Shown: positions 1 through 11,130 of the stretch, in pieces
Layout: each line of letters starts with the position of its first letter
Numbering within the stretch: position 1 is the first letter of the stretch
Assembly (NCBI GenBank): GCA_028583605.1
Contig: CM053327.1
Span: 42,756,059 to 42,820,058, forward strand
Direction of reading: 5' to 3'
Length of the DNA: 64,000 nucleotides
Origin: Dastarcus helophoroides
Lineage: Eukaryota; Arthropoda; Insecta; Coleoptera; Bothrideridae
Notes under the pieces: model-generated
Database searches by the model: none
Told to the model about the DNA's origin: nothing
The model's input: only the letters and a program-made list of their open reading frames with translations
Program-made: the position numbers and the translations under genes

Positions 1-397
1 ATTGTTAAAATGTTCAATTTTCAAGGAATTTCAAAATTCTACTTTTTCAAAATTTCCACTCTTTCAAAATTTTGCTATTCTTTGAACTTCCGAATTTTTT
101 CAAAATTTCGAGTTTTTAGAATTTAGTCTTTTTCGAAATTTCGATTTTTTAAAAATTATTTTCTTGTAAATTTCAATCTTTCTGAAATTTTTGATTCTTT
201 TTCAGAATGTCGACCTTTAAAATATCGATTTTTTTTCATCATTTTTACTTTTCTTAAAAATATCAACCAATTTTCAAGTTCTTTTCGAAATTTTGACTTA
301 ATCTGAACATTTTAACTATATTTCAAATTTCTATTGTTTTCAGAATTTCCACTCTTTCAAAATTTTGCTATTTTTTTGAACTTCCGATTTTTTTTTA

Positions 398-488
398 AAT
401 TTCGAGTTTTTCTCTTTTGAATTGTTCCGAAATTTTTAGATCGAAAATTTCGGAATAAGCGAAATTCAAACAAGAAAAACTCGAAATT
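398..488. repeat. inverted repeat inside AT-rich array
   Basis: AAATTTCGAGTTTTTCT on the left is matched by AGAAAAACTCGAAATTT on the right. An inner stem of TTCCGAAATTTT and AAAATTTCGGAA closes on a short loop. The arms carry an asymmetric bulge. A closely related hairpin lies about 365 bp further on, so the hairpin is part of the tandem unit. Confidence 0.7.
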
Positions 489-764
489 TGGAAAAAATTT
501 GAGTTTGTAGAATTTTGTCTTTTTCTCGAAATTTCTTTTTGTTAAATATTTTCTTGTAAATTTCAACCTTTCTGAAATTTTTGATTCTTTTTCAAAATAT
601 CGACCTTGAAAATATCGATCTTTTTCATCAATTTTACTTTTCTTAAAAATTTCAACCAATTTTCAACTTCTTTTCGAAATTTTGACTTAATCTGAACCTT
701 TTAACTTATTTCAAAATTTCCACTTTCAAAATTTCGCTATTTTTTTGAATTTCCGATTTTTTTC

Positions 765-856
765 CAAATTTCGAGTTTTTCTTGTTTGAATTTCGCTTGT
801 TCCGAAATTTTTAGATCGAAAATTTCGGAATAAGCGAAATTCAAACGAGAAATTTG
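765..856. repeat. second copy of the inverted repeat
   Basis: This copy is more symmetrical than the one at 398-488. The left arm runs through TTTGAATTTCGCTTGTTCCG and the right arm through CGGAATAAGCGAAATTCAAA, around the same ATTTTTAGATCGAAAAT centre. A left-arm remnant also occurs near 1418-1465. Confidence 0.7.
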
Positions 857-1820
857 GAAAAAATTCGAGTTTTTAGAATGTCTTTCTCGAAATTTCGATT
901 TTTTGTTAAATATTTTCTTGTAAATTTCAACCTTTCTAAAATTTTTGATTCTTTTTCAAAATGTCGACCTTGAAAATATCGATCTTTTTCATAATTTTTA
1001 CTTTTCTTAAAAATTTTAACCAATTTTCAAAGATTTCTGACTTTTTTTCGAGCTTTTGACTTTTGCAAAAACTTTGGCTTTAAAATTTCGGTCTTTTCCC
1101 CAAATTTTGACTTGTTTTCGATTTTCTTAAATATTTGAATTTTTTTAAAATTCAAATATTTAAGAAAATATTTAAAAAATGCGTCTTTCGTTTTGAAATG
1201 TCTCTTTTCAAATGTTTCATTCTCTTGTAATTTTTTTGAAATCTTGAACGTTTTCGAAGTTTTTAACGTCTTTTAAAAAACTCGACTTTTTGAAATGTTG
1301 CCTTTTTCAAATAAAATTGTTGCGGAAAACCTAATTTTTGGCTCATAGAAGACAATTGAAAATTTTTTCAATATTCAATTACATATCCTCTTTTACCCCG
1401 AGTGGGGCTTAAGTTTGAAAATTTCGAGTTTTTCTCGTTTGAATGTTGCTTATTCCGAAATTTTCGAATATTTTTAAAAATTTCCACCTTTTAGAATTTT
1501 CTCTTATTTTCGAAATATCGATATTTTAAAAAACATTTCTTGTAAATTTCGACTTTCTGAAATATTTAATTCTTTTTCAAAATGTCGATCTTGAAAATTT
1601 CGATCTTTTTCATAACTTCTTCAAAATTCCAACCAATTTTCAAAAATTTTAACTTTTTCTCGAGCCTTTGACTTTTTAAAAGCATTTTGGTCTTTTTTTC
1701 GATTTTCGACTGGTTTTCGATTGTCATAAAAACCTGAATTTTTTCCAAATAGAAGAAGAAAATTTGTAAAACGAAAGACATACGTTTTGCAATATCTCTT
1801 TTTAAAATTTCTATTTTGTA

Positions 1821-2137
1821 CTCGATTATTTAGTTTATATATTCTTTACAAACGAAATCTAGGGTTAGAAAAAGATTTTTTACATTTTTTTATACCAATT
1901 GTAATGCCCCCTTTTACTCCTCCGTAGGGTTTAAATCGTTAAAATTGGTCAAATACGCGTTTAATTATTTCGATTATTATTTACACACGATTTTAGGTAT
2001 AATTAAATGCAATATTAACTTTGTTCTAAGCTAATTTCGAAACTTCATTCCGTCCCTTTTTTTATCCTTTTTCCCTTGCTTGCCCAGACCAAGAAAGTAA
2101 TCTACTCCTCAAATTTCGTGTTGCTACTGAAGTAGAG
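1821..2137. other. non-coding spacer, no feature seen
   Basis: AT-rich unique-looking sequence without a supported open frame, RNA gene or clear repeat. It is likely upstream intron or 5' flank of scrib. Confidence 0.5.
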
Positions 2138-2295
2138 TTGAAAATATGTGATCAGCGACTGGGAGTCGAACTCAAGACCTTCATGTTACGGACCAAGCTC
2201 CTAACCACCGAGCCATCGCCACCACTACTCTCAACTCTACTCATTCACTTCACGTAACGTATTCTCGATATTTGCTGTCTGCTACACTACCCTTA
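2138..2295 (-). mobile_element. tRNA-derived SINE, copy 1
   Basis: Read on the minus strand it contains a box A-like segment (GGCTCGGTGGTTAGGA) and, about 30 bp downstream, a box B-like segment (GAGTTCGACTCCCAG), followed by TCGCTGATCACA. These are the internal RNA polymerase III promoter elements of a tRNA-related SINE. The 5' head, around AATGAGTAGAGTTGAGAG, is shared with the copies at 12565, 17498 and 17795. The sequence does not fold as a clean tRNA because the acceptor ends do not pair, so I call a SINE and not a tRNA gene. Confidence 0.7.
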
Positions 2296-3639
2296 AGTTT
2301 GGCTCTGCGTTGATGATAGGTTTTCTCTTTATAATATTCTATTTTTATTTCTTCTTGTTATATTACCCACGTATGACCCCCGCATATTACTTTAATTTCT
2401 GGAAGCCGTTATTTCTCGAAGCGAACGTAAATGGCACATCTGACGCCGCGGTGTGCAATTTATTTAACGTACATCATTTGTCAAATTCGTGCGACTTTAC
2501 AGCAGAATGGAGATTAAAATGTTATTCTTTTTTGGTTTGCATTTATTGAAACAAGATTGGAATGCCACATCATAACGAGTCGACCGCAAATATTTACAGT
2601 TCAATGAGTTTTCAACTAAAACTAACAAAAGAACGACCCGACAGCGATACACAATAGTGGTCTGTTTTTAATGCCGTTGAAGAGAATGAATTCTGAAAAT
2701 TAATTAATAAAAGTCGCTGCTGCTGGACTTTTTTAAAGAGAGATATGTCACTTGTTGAGAACTGGCATAGTAAGTGGTTATCTATTAAAAATTTAACAGG
2801 AAAGTTCAAATTTGAACTGTATTTTATTGTATTCTAACTTTTGACGATTACATCACTGAAATCCATATTTATACGGGGTGTCCCACTTTCATGGTGCATT
2901 AGAATTATCTCAGAAACGACTTCGGTTTGAATTTTAATTATTTTGAACTTATGTGACCTCAAATTTCGACTTTTTGTCCACCGAGTTCCTTTATTTTCCA
3001 AAATTGTTGTGGCTTAATGTATTGGTGATTACCAAAGATTTGTTTTATTTGATTATGTTTGAAATTGAGAAATAAATATCGTGATTTTTTTTTGCAGCAA
3101 TGCACTGAAAGTGGACATTAATTTATTTTTCTTGCACCAAGGAGGTTCAACGTAAAAAAGGTTGGGAACGCCTGATTTAAACACAACTCACTTTTGAGAA
3201 GGGAATGCTTTTCGTGCGAAAATTAAAACAGGAATTATTATATTTTGAGACCAGAACTAGCTAAAAATTTACAGGTTTATTTAAATATATCTTTACGAAC
3301 TCATAAATAACGTTTTCCTGTAATAATAAACACCGGGGTATCTAATTTTATAACTTTCCCGTAATGAAGTGCATCTTCATGGATATCTTTGATTACATCT
3401 ATTCAAAAAACCGGAACGAATCGTCTTTTGTTGTCTATTTAGCTCCGGAATGTTGCCATTTTGCGATCCATTTTTTTCTAGAGACCAAACTAAACGGGAT
3501 TTTTGGCCAAAACCAAAATCGAATTTCGGCTTCTGTTCTCGTTTCGTCCGAAACTAATTTAAAGTTTTTTAACCGTTTTACTTACTGAAATTGTTTAATA
3601 GTTAATAGTTAGTCGTGTCCAAACTCTGAATCTGATAAA
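2296..3639. other. non-coding, no gene seen
   Basis: Unique-looking AT-rich sequence. The only suggestive motif is near 2872-2900, where GGGGTGTCCCACTTTCATGG resembles the terminus of a DNA transposon, but no matching inverted end was found. Short open frames at 2310-2549 and 3364-3588 show no recognisable domain. Confidence 0.45.
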
Positions 3640-3815
3640 TGCTGAAACCATTGGTCTGTGCTTAAAAGTCGAGTCTTCTGGGCTTTCCCAGAGAGCGACC
3701 GCTTGCTAAGCGTTTCTGGCTCTCGACTGTTGGTAGTTTGGCTACCTATGGATCCACTATACGCATTTTAGAGGGTATGCATACTGCACTTGATTTGCAT
3801 TCTATTTGCATATAA
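3640..3815. repeat. dispersed repeat 'GGTCTGTG', copy 1
   Basis: The order of blocks CCATTGGTCTGTGC, GTCTTCTGGG, AGAGAGC-ACCGCTT, CAACTGTTGGTAGTT-like, GGATCCACTATACGC and TTGCATTCTATTTGCAT is repeated at 39430-39600, and partly at 5845-5950. No protein could be read in either strand, so this is an uncharacterised dispersed repeat, probably a short non-autonomous transposon. Confidence 0.6.
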
Positions 3816-4976
3816 ATGTCCATAACAAAGGTTACAATTCCACGATTGAATATAACCTTAAATTTGTCGGACCGGTTTCGCTTTACGTCTACGAATTGTA
3901 GCAGATAATACTTATACCACCAATTCATTTTCATGGATCACATAGTCTCCTATACGAATATTCCTTTTAATCTGAATTCTCACTCAGAGCCTATAAAAGT
4001 ATGTCCAAAAAGTCCAGCTGTCCATCCAACAGCTGATTTGGGTCAAAGCTGCAGTCGGACCTAACTTTTGTTTGAAAAAACTTCGGTAGATGTTTTTGTT
4101 TCTTTCGGTATAAGCACGTATTTTAAAACTAAATTATGTTGTCAATGAGACCGATTTTCCCTTATGAATTAACGATGACAGAAGTCAGCGAATTCATCAA
4201 TTATGTATCCGCGTTACCGCGGAAGGAAGCGGAAATAGGGCTGACTTGGTTGAACTCGTCGCGTCGAGTCAGATGGTGCCGTTATCGTTATTTGTCACTG
4301 TTGTTTGGAATCAGGTGCTTCAGCTTCTATAAAATCTCGACGTAAATAAAGTTTCCTCGACACTTTCGTATGTCGCGAATATCTGCTTCCGCTCGATGTA
4401 TTTATGATTCGAAGTTATTACATTTGCGCCTTATAAAAATATCGTGTTTACCAGTAAATAGTCCTTCCAACAAGTTGACTTACGTAATTTTTCGTTCTTT
4501 TATTCGACATGTCTATTCATGTGAGATTTGGTTCTGTTCTTTGGTCAGGTTTAATTTATTATTATCACGTTGTTCTAGCGGTTTATTGAATTTGAAAATA
4601 TTGGTGTAATTTCGTAAATGCTAAACTGAACAATTAAAATAATTTCAATGCCACCAAAGCAGGGCTCTGGGTCTCCCCGATTATCAAAAGTATATTCATG
4701 CCTCACTTTTAATTTTTTTCATTGCTATACAATAAAAAAAAATCACAACATTTATTTCTGAAATACAAACCTAATTAAATAAATTAAAACTTTGGTATTC
4801 ACTCCTAAAAATAATTATTTATAAATGATGAAATTATCATCAATTTTATTTGTATTCAGCCACGACTTGTGTGTTACATCAACCAATATAAATTTGTTCA
4901 TAGTAGTAATAATTTTTGAATCCTTGTTTTATGCAATTGTCTAATGCAGTATGTAGAAAATGAGTCATTAGTTTGT
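3816..4976. other. non-coding, no gene seen
   Basis: No supported coding region. Frames at 4136-4345 and 4370-4609 have no recognisable family, no splice context that I can support and no LRR character. Confidence 0.4.
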
Positions 4977-4980
4977 CTTT

Positions 4981-5303
4981 GTATGCAGTTTTATTGGCTT
5001 TTTCTTCGCCGGTCACTCCTTTCACAATCCTAAATTTCAGTACCTTCTATTAAGGAGGAATGGCAATCTGTTTTAGATTGCCGCAAACAGCGATTGCGTA
5101 GGATCTTGGTTTGTCAATCGCTGTTTGGGACTCAACACTGAAAAACACTTGAGTCCCAAACAGCGATTGACAAACCAAGATCCAACGCAATCGCTGTTTA
5201 CGGCAATCTAAAACAGATTGCCATTCCTCCTTAATAGAAAGTACTGAAATTTAGGATTGTGAAAGGAGTGACCGGCGAAGAAAAAGCCAATAAAACTGCA
5301 TAC
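4981..5303. repeat. 323-bp near-perfect hairpin
   Basis: Two arms of about 155 bp (4981-5135 and 5149-5303) are reverse complements with only a few mismatches seen by eye, around a 13-base loop. The outer ends read GTATGCAGTTTTATTGGC and GCCAATAAAACTGCATAC; the loop is closed by GGGACTCAA and TTGAGTCCC. Each arm contains further internal inverted words (AACAGCGATTG and CAATCGCTGTT). It may be a foldback transposon or MITE. If transcribed within a scrib intron it would form a long double-stranded hairpin RNA. Confidence 0.9.
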
Positions 5304-5307
5304 AAAT

Positions 5308-5840
5308 ATGAATACTTCGCAAATAAATTACCGGAAATATTTTAGTTTGTCATATCGATAGTATGTAAATGAAGAGATACAGGAAAAAATCGTAATTAAT
5401 TTGTATATAAAGACGTATCAACTAAAAATATGTTTGATTACACCTAGTGATTCAAAATTTAGATACTCCAAAAAATTTCCTTGTAATGGAACGTCTTGTA
5501 TATTATTATGTTCAGAGTATTCCACCCATCATCAAATTTTTTTGAATTTGCGTATTCTGTTACCAAATTGTGTCGAATTTTATGAAATTTGTATGGTCGA
5601 ATGTTAAGGAAAATATGTCATATTCATGCTTCACACTGTCTGTGACCGAATTTTTGTTGTCTTTCTCTTTACGTTCGTTTTACGTTAGTTCTTTTTTTGC
5701 CAATATAGGGTGCTAGTTACAAAATCTAATCTGATAGATGTTCATTCAAATCGGATATCGAACAGTTCGTTCTTTTTTCCCAATACAGTGTGTTGGTAAC
5801 AAGATCGAATCTGATGGTCATTAGAATAAGGCCTGGCCCT
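5308..5840. other. non-coding, no gene seen
   Basis: AT-rich unique-looking sequence with no supported feature. Two related phrases, TAGTTACAAAATCTAATCTGAT and GGTAACAAGATCGAATCTGAT in shortened form, recur about 80 bp apart near 5712 and 5795, which suggests an old local duplication. Confidence 0.35.
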
Positions 5841-5844
5841 TGCC

Positions 5845-5950
5845 ACCAAGGAACTGCTTCTATTAAGCGTCAGTGCTTCAGTTGCTAGCACTTCACCTAT
5901 GATCCACTACGGACGTTTAGATGGCCTCATTAATGCAATCTAGGTCCACA
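5845..5950. repeat. dispersed repeat 'GGTCTGTG', partial copy 2
   Basis: Contains the GATCCACTAC-GACGTTTAGATGG-TGCAATCTAGGT series that matches the downstream half of the copies at 3640-3815 and 39430-39600. It abuts the start of the polypyrimidine tract. Confidence 0.5.
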
Positions 5951-5961
5951 TATTCTCATTA

Positions 5962-8900
5962 CCATGGTCTTCTTCTTCTTATTCGTTTTATTCTTTGTTT
6001 TCTTTTTGCCCTTCTTCCCCCTCTCTTTCTCCTTCCTCATTGTCGTCATCTTCTTCTTCCTCGTCATCTTCCTCCTTTTTCTTCTTTTTTTCTTCTTGAT
6101 TTCCTTCTTCCTCTTCTTTCTCCACTTCTTACTCTTCTTCTTCTTCCTTTTCTTTTTCCTCTTCTTCCTCCTCTTCTTTTTGCACTTCTTCCTCCTCTCC
6201 TTCCTTCTCCTGGTCATCTTCTTCCTCTTCCTCGTTCACTTCCTCCTTTTTTAATTCTTCCTTTTATTCTTCTTTTTTTCTTCTTGTTGCTCTTCTTCCC
6301 TCTCTTCTTCCCCTTTATTCTTCGTCTTCTTTTTTCCCTTCTTCCTCCTCTCCTTCCTCCTCCTGGTCATCTTCCTCTTCCTCATCATCTTCCTCCTTTT
6401 TTAATTCTTCCTTTTGTTCTTCTTTTTTTCTTCTTTTTGCTCTTCTTCTTCCCTCTCTTCTTCCTCTTTATTCTTCGTCTTCTTTTGACCTTTCTTTCTC
6501 CTCTCCTTCCTCCTCCTGGTCATCTTCTTCCTCTTCCTCGTCCACTTCCTCCTTTTTTATTTCTTCCTTTTATTCTTCTTTTTTTCTTCTTGTTGCTCTT
6601 CTTCTTCCCTCTTTTCTTCCCCTTTATTCTTCGTCTTCTTTTTGCCCTTCTTCTTCCTCTCCTTCCTCCTCCTGGTCATCTTCCTCTTCCTCGTCATCTT
6701 CCTCCTTTTTTAATTCTTCCTTTTATCCTTCTTTTTTTCTTCTTGTTGCTCTTCTTCTTCCCTCTCTTCTTCCTCTTTATTCTTCGTCTTCTGTTGGCCC
6801 TTCTTTCTCCTCCCCTTCCTCCTCCTGGTCATCTTCCTCTTCCTCGTCATCTTCCACCTTTTTTTAATTCTTCCTTTTTTCTTCTTCTCTTTTTCTTCTT
6901 GCTTTTCTTCTTCTTACTCTTTTTCTTCCTTTTCTTTTTCCTCTTCTTCCTCCTTTTCTTGTTCCTCTTCTTCCTTCTCTTCTTCCTCTTTTTATTCTTC
7001 GTCTTCTTTTTGCCCTTCTTCCTTCTCTCCTTCTCCTTCCTCCTCGTCGTCATCTTCTTCCTCGTCACCTTCCTCCTTTTCTTCTTCTTTTTTCCTTCTT
7101 GATTTTCTTCTTCCTCTTCTTTCTCTTCTTCTTTCTTCACTTCTTACTCTTCTTATTTCTTCACTTCTTACTCTTCTTCTTCTTCCTTTTCTTTTGCCTC
7201 CTCTTTCTTCTCTTCTTGTTCCTCTTCTTATTCCTTCTCTTCTTCCTCTTTTTATTCTTCATCTTCTTTTTGCCCTTCTTCCTCCTCTCCTTCTCCTTGT
7301 TCCTCGTCGTCATCTTCCTCTTCCTCGTCATCTTCCTTCTTTTTTAATTTTTCCTTTTATTCTTCTTTTTTTCTTGTTTTTCTTCTTCCTCTTTATCCTC
7401 TTTTTACTCTTCTTCCCTTTCTTTTTTCTTTTCTTCCTCCTCTTCTTGTTCCTCTTCTTCCTCTTTTTATTCTTCCTCTTCTTTTGGCCCTTCTTCCTCC
7501 TCTCCTTTCTCCTTCTGGTCATCTTCTTCCTCTTCCTCGTCATCTTCCTCCTTTTTTTAATTCTTCCTTTTTTTAATTCTTCCTTTTTTTCTTTTTCTTT
7601 CTTTTTCTTTTTTCTTGCTTTTTATCCTCTTTCTCATTTTCTTTCTCCTTTTCTTACTCTTCTTCCTTTTCTTTTTCCTCTTCTTCCTCTTGTTCCTCTT
7701 CTTGTTCCTTCTCTTCTTCCTCTTTTTATCCTTCGTCTTCTTTTTGCTCTTCTTCCTCCTCTCCTTCTCCTTCCTCCTCGTCGTCATCTTCTTCCTCGTC
7801 ATCTTCCTCCTTTTCTTCTTTTTTCTTCTTGATTTTCTTCCTCTTCTTCCTCCTTTTCTTTCTTCACTTCTTACTCTTCTTCCTTTTCTTTTTCCTCTTA
7901 TTCCTCCTCTTCTTGTTCCTCTTCTTCTTTCTTCTCTTCTTCCTCTTTTTATTCTTCGTCTTCTTTTTGCCCTTCTTCCTCCTCGTCGTCATCTTCCTCC
8001 TCTCCTTCTCCTTCCTCCTCGTCGTCATCTTCCTCTTCCTCGTCATTTTCCTCTTCCTCGTCATCTTCCTCCTTTTTTAATTCTTCCTTTTATTCTTCTT
8101 CATTTTTTCTTCTTTTTTTTCCCCCTTCCTCTTTCTCCTCTTCTTACTCTTCTTCTTCTTCCCTTTCTTTTCCTCTTCTTCCTCCTTTTCTTGTTCCTCT
8201 TCTTCTTCCCTCTCTTTTTCCTCTTTTTATTCTTCGTCTTCTTTTGGCCCTTCTTCCTCCTCTCCTTTCTCCTTCTGGTCATCTTATTCCTCTTCCTCGT
8301 CATCTTCCTCCTTTTTTTAATTCTTCCTTTTTTCTTTTTTCTTGTTGCTTTTCTTCTTCCTCTTTCTCATTTTCTTACTTTTCTTCTTCATCTTCTTCCT
8401 CCTCTTCTTGTTCCTTTTCTTCTCCCTTTCTTTTTCCTCTTTTTATTCTTCGTCTTCTTTTTGCCCTTCTTCCTCATCTTCTTCCTCCTCCTGGTCATCT
8501 TCTTCCTCTTCCTCGTCATCTTCCTCCTTATTTTTAATTCTTCCTTTTTTTCTTCTTTTTTCTTCTTGCTTTTCTACTTTTTCTTCCTCTCTTAGTTTCT
8601 TTCTCCCCATCTTACTCTTCTTCTTCCTTTTCTTTTTTCTATTCTTCCTCCTCTTCTTGTTTCTCTTCTTCTTCCTTTTCTTCTTCTTCCTTCTCTTCTT
8701 CCTCTTCTTCTTTTTCCTCTTCTTCTTTTTCCTCTTTTTCTTTTTCCTCCTCTTTCTTTTCTTCGTCTTCTTCCTCTTCTTCTTCCTGTTTGCCTTCTTT
8801 CTCTTTTCTTTGTCTTATGCTTTCTCTTCTTCCTTCCCTTTTCTTCCTTCTCCTCCTTACCCTCTTCGTTTTCTTTCCCTTCCTCCTTCCCCTTCTTCCT

Positions 8901-9613
8901 CGTCCTTTCCCTTCTCCTCTTTCTGCTCCTTCTTCTGCCCCTTATCGTCCTCCTCCTTTTCGTATTTTTCCTCTTCTTCTTCCCTATCCTCTTTATCTTC
9001 TTTCGCTTCTCCTTTTTCTTTTTCTTTTTCCTCTTCCTCCTTATCTTTCCCTCGTTTTTAATTCTTCCTTGTCTTTTTTTTGCTTCTCTTCTTCTTACTA
9101 ATTTACTTCTTCCTTCATTTTTCTCCTCCTCTCCTTCTTTCCTTTCTTCTTTTTTTCTTCTTTTTCCTTTTGTTCTTTTTCTTCTTCCTTTTCTTCTTTT
9201 TCCTTTTCTTCTTTATCTTCTTCCTCTTTTTCGCTTCTTTGTTTTATTCTTTCTCTTCTTCCTTTTCTTCTTCCTTTTCTTTTTCTTCCTCCTTCTCTTC
9301 CTTCTTCTCTTCCTCATTCTCTTCTTCATCCTCTTCTTGCTTCTCTTCCCCCTCCTCCTCTTCCGTCTTCTCTTCCCCCTCCTCTTCCGCCTTCTCTTCC
9401 TCATCTTCTTCTTCATCCTCCTCCTCTTCCTCTTCTTCTTGTTCTTTTTCCTCCTCCCCCTCTTCTTCCTCCTTTTCCTCATCTTTTTCTTCATCATCTT
9501 CTTCATCCTCTTACTCCTCTTCCTGTTCTTCTTCCTGCTCCTCCTTCTCCCACTCCTCTTCCTCCTTCTCATTCTCCTCCTCTTCCTCCTCCTCTTCCTC
9601 CTCCCCCTTCCCC

Positions 9614-9644
<31 letters not shown>

Positions 9645-9830
9645 GTCTTCCTCCTCTTCGTCTTCCTCCTCTTCCTCCTCCTCCTCCTCCTCTTCCTCTT
9701 CCTCTTCCTCTTCCTCTTCCTCTTCCTCCTCCTCCTACTCCCCCTCGTCGTCGTCTTCTTTTTCTCCTTCCTCTTTCAAATCCTTCTCCTCCTCCTCCTC
9801 CTCTTCGTTTTCTTCTTCTTCTTCCGCCAT
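5962..9830. repeat. 3.9-kb polypyrimidine (TTC/TCC) tract
   Basis: The plus strand is almost only C and T for about 3.9 kb, built of TTC, TCC and CTTTTT words. Between about 6208 and 6830 it has a higher-order unit of about 152-156 bp, marked by CTCCTGGTCATCTTC at about 6208, 6360, 6515, 6668 and 6824. The 3' end is richer in CCT and CTCCTC. Long open frames occur in several frames of both strands (Leu/Phe/Pro/Ser-rich on plus, Lys/Arg/Glu-rich on minus). They exist only because such tracts lack stop codons, and no frame is favoured. The tract is a strong candidate for triplex (H-DNA) formation and for polymerase stalling. Confidence 0.93.
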
Positions 9831-10654
9831 TAATTTGGGGATAATTACCTGCTACCACCGATATCCCTCTTATGGATGCGCACGATGGTTTCATCCTTCC
9901 CTGGGTTTGCTCAGCTTGGTCAGTTTCATTATTAAAACAGATGACTCAAAAGAACTGGAGATTTGAAGGAAGATAAGACTATTATCATTGAAATTTGGCG
10001 CACACCGTTAGCTGTTATTGTTCATTGACAAAACTCTAGGTTTGCATTTCTGCGAGAGTGTAAATGCGCACTCTTCCGTGGAGGCGCTGCTTAACGATCG
10101 TGGAAATTTGAATTCGCTAACAATCTTTCCCACACTCGTCCTCAAGTCACTGTCTCGGTATCGGAAATAATTGTTCCGGCAATAACCGTACATTAAATTA
10201 TGTGTTCGCGGAGTTTAATTTGTTACATTTTTCATCCCAGATAAAGAGAGGTTCGCTCTCTAGTAATTAATTTTCATCGCCAATTTCCTCTCGCCTTTCT
10301 ACATAAATGCATAAATTCTAGTCTTCCGTTGTGTGTGTAAAAAGTTTGACGAAACATAGCACTCGTGAAGGTATACTTAAATATTAATTACAAGTAATTG
10401 GATTTATAAATCGATGACACTGTCACACACCATGACTAATAAGGGTTAGCAATTATCGAGCGCGAGAAAGTTGCTGATTTTTCAGAATTTCAATTAATCC
10501 GCTTTTTCGAGTCCTACACATAATATTAAAGCAGCGAAGTAACTTTCGAAATAAATACGAAGCATACACTTCTCAGAATAGATAGAGCAGAACATCCCAA
10601 CCAGGGAGCACCCCACCCTAGTGGAAACGTAAACAGTTCCCAATGTGTATTAGA
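9831..10654. other. non-coding, no gene seen
   Basis: Unique-looking sequence between the polypyrimidine tract and the next AT-rich array. No supported gene, RNA or repeat. Confidence 0.4.
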
Positions 10655-10986
10655 GTCATTTTAATTTTTTTGGAAATTTAAAATTTTTTGAAGGGTTGCT
10701 TTTTGCCCTCTACCGATTTTTTTTCAAAATATCGCTTTTTTCAAAATTTCTACTTTTTAAAATAAATTCTCACTTATTTCAAAATTTCGACATTTTTTTT
10801 TAAACTTCCACATTAAAAAACTTCTAACCTTCCTGATCAAAACTTCGGTTTTATATTTTTTATTTGAGTTTAACTTGTTGCAAAAATTTGGTTCTTAAGC
10901 TTTCGTTTTTTTGAAAATGTCTAGTGTTTTGAAACGTTGAAATATTTTCACGATTTGCTTCGAAATCTTTTCACTTATTTTTATCA
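10655..10986. repeat. short AT-rich degenerate repeat
   Basis: Same TTTTTCAAAATTTC word family as the array at 1-1820, ending at the dispersed CGAAACGCGTT repeat. Confidence 0.65.
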
Positions 10987-11130
10987 GTATCTTTCTGAAG
11001 ATGATAGCTTAGCTGCCGAAACGCGTTAGAGCAAGCTCTGTTGTGTTTTTTCGTCTTTCTTGGTTTCAGGGGACAAGATTTGTATTTCAATTTTTGAATA
11101 TAACCAAGGACCGGTTCGTTCCATCAAAAA
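10987..11130 (+). repeat. dispersed 'CGAAACGCGTT' repeat, copy 1
   Basis: An ordered series TATCTTTCTGAAGATGA, AGCTGCCGAAACGCGTTAGA, GGTTTCAGGGGACAAG and ATAACCAAGGACCGG is shared with 13726-13860, 17517-17620 and, rearranged, 45252-45390. The four copies establish a repeat family. Its nature is not clear; the conserved stretch with a constant 3' part would fit the tail of a non-LTR element or a short DNA transposon. Confidence 0.75.

Larger units (their letters stand above)
1..1820. repeat. AT-rich degenerate repeat array
   Basis: The whole stretch is made of drifting variants of a short word like TTTCAAAATTTCGAC, with poly-T runs between. Longer tandem units are superimposed: the phrase TTTCCACTCTTTCAAAATTT recurs with its anchor at about 53, 346 and 717, giving units of roughly 290-370 bp. 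The small open frames here on the minus strand are Lys/Phe/Asn-rich translations of the repeat and are not genes. The same word family fills large parts of the window elsewhere, so it looks like a locally expanding satellite-like sequence and not a set of unrelated poly-A tracts. Confidence 0.8.

Noticed and set aside
2872..2900. GGGGTGTCCCA transposon-like terminus
   Set aside because: No partner inverted end and no second copy could be found.
5921..9966. Many long frames rich in Leu/Phe/Pro/Ser (plus) or Lys/Arg/Glu (minus)
   Set aside because: A polypyrimidine tract cannot form most stop codons, so all frames stay open. No frame is preferred and there is no family similarity.
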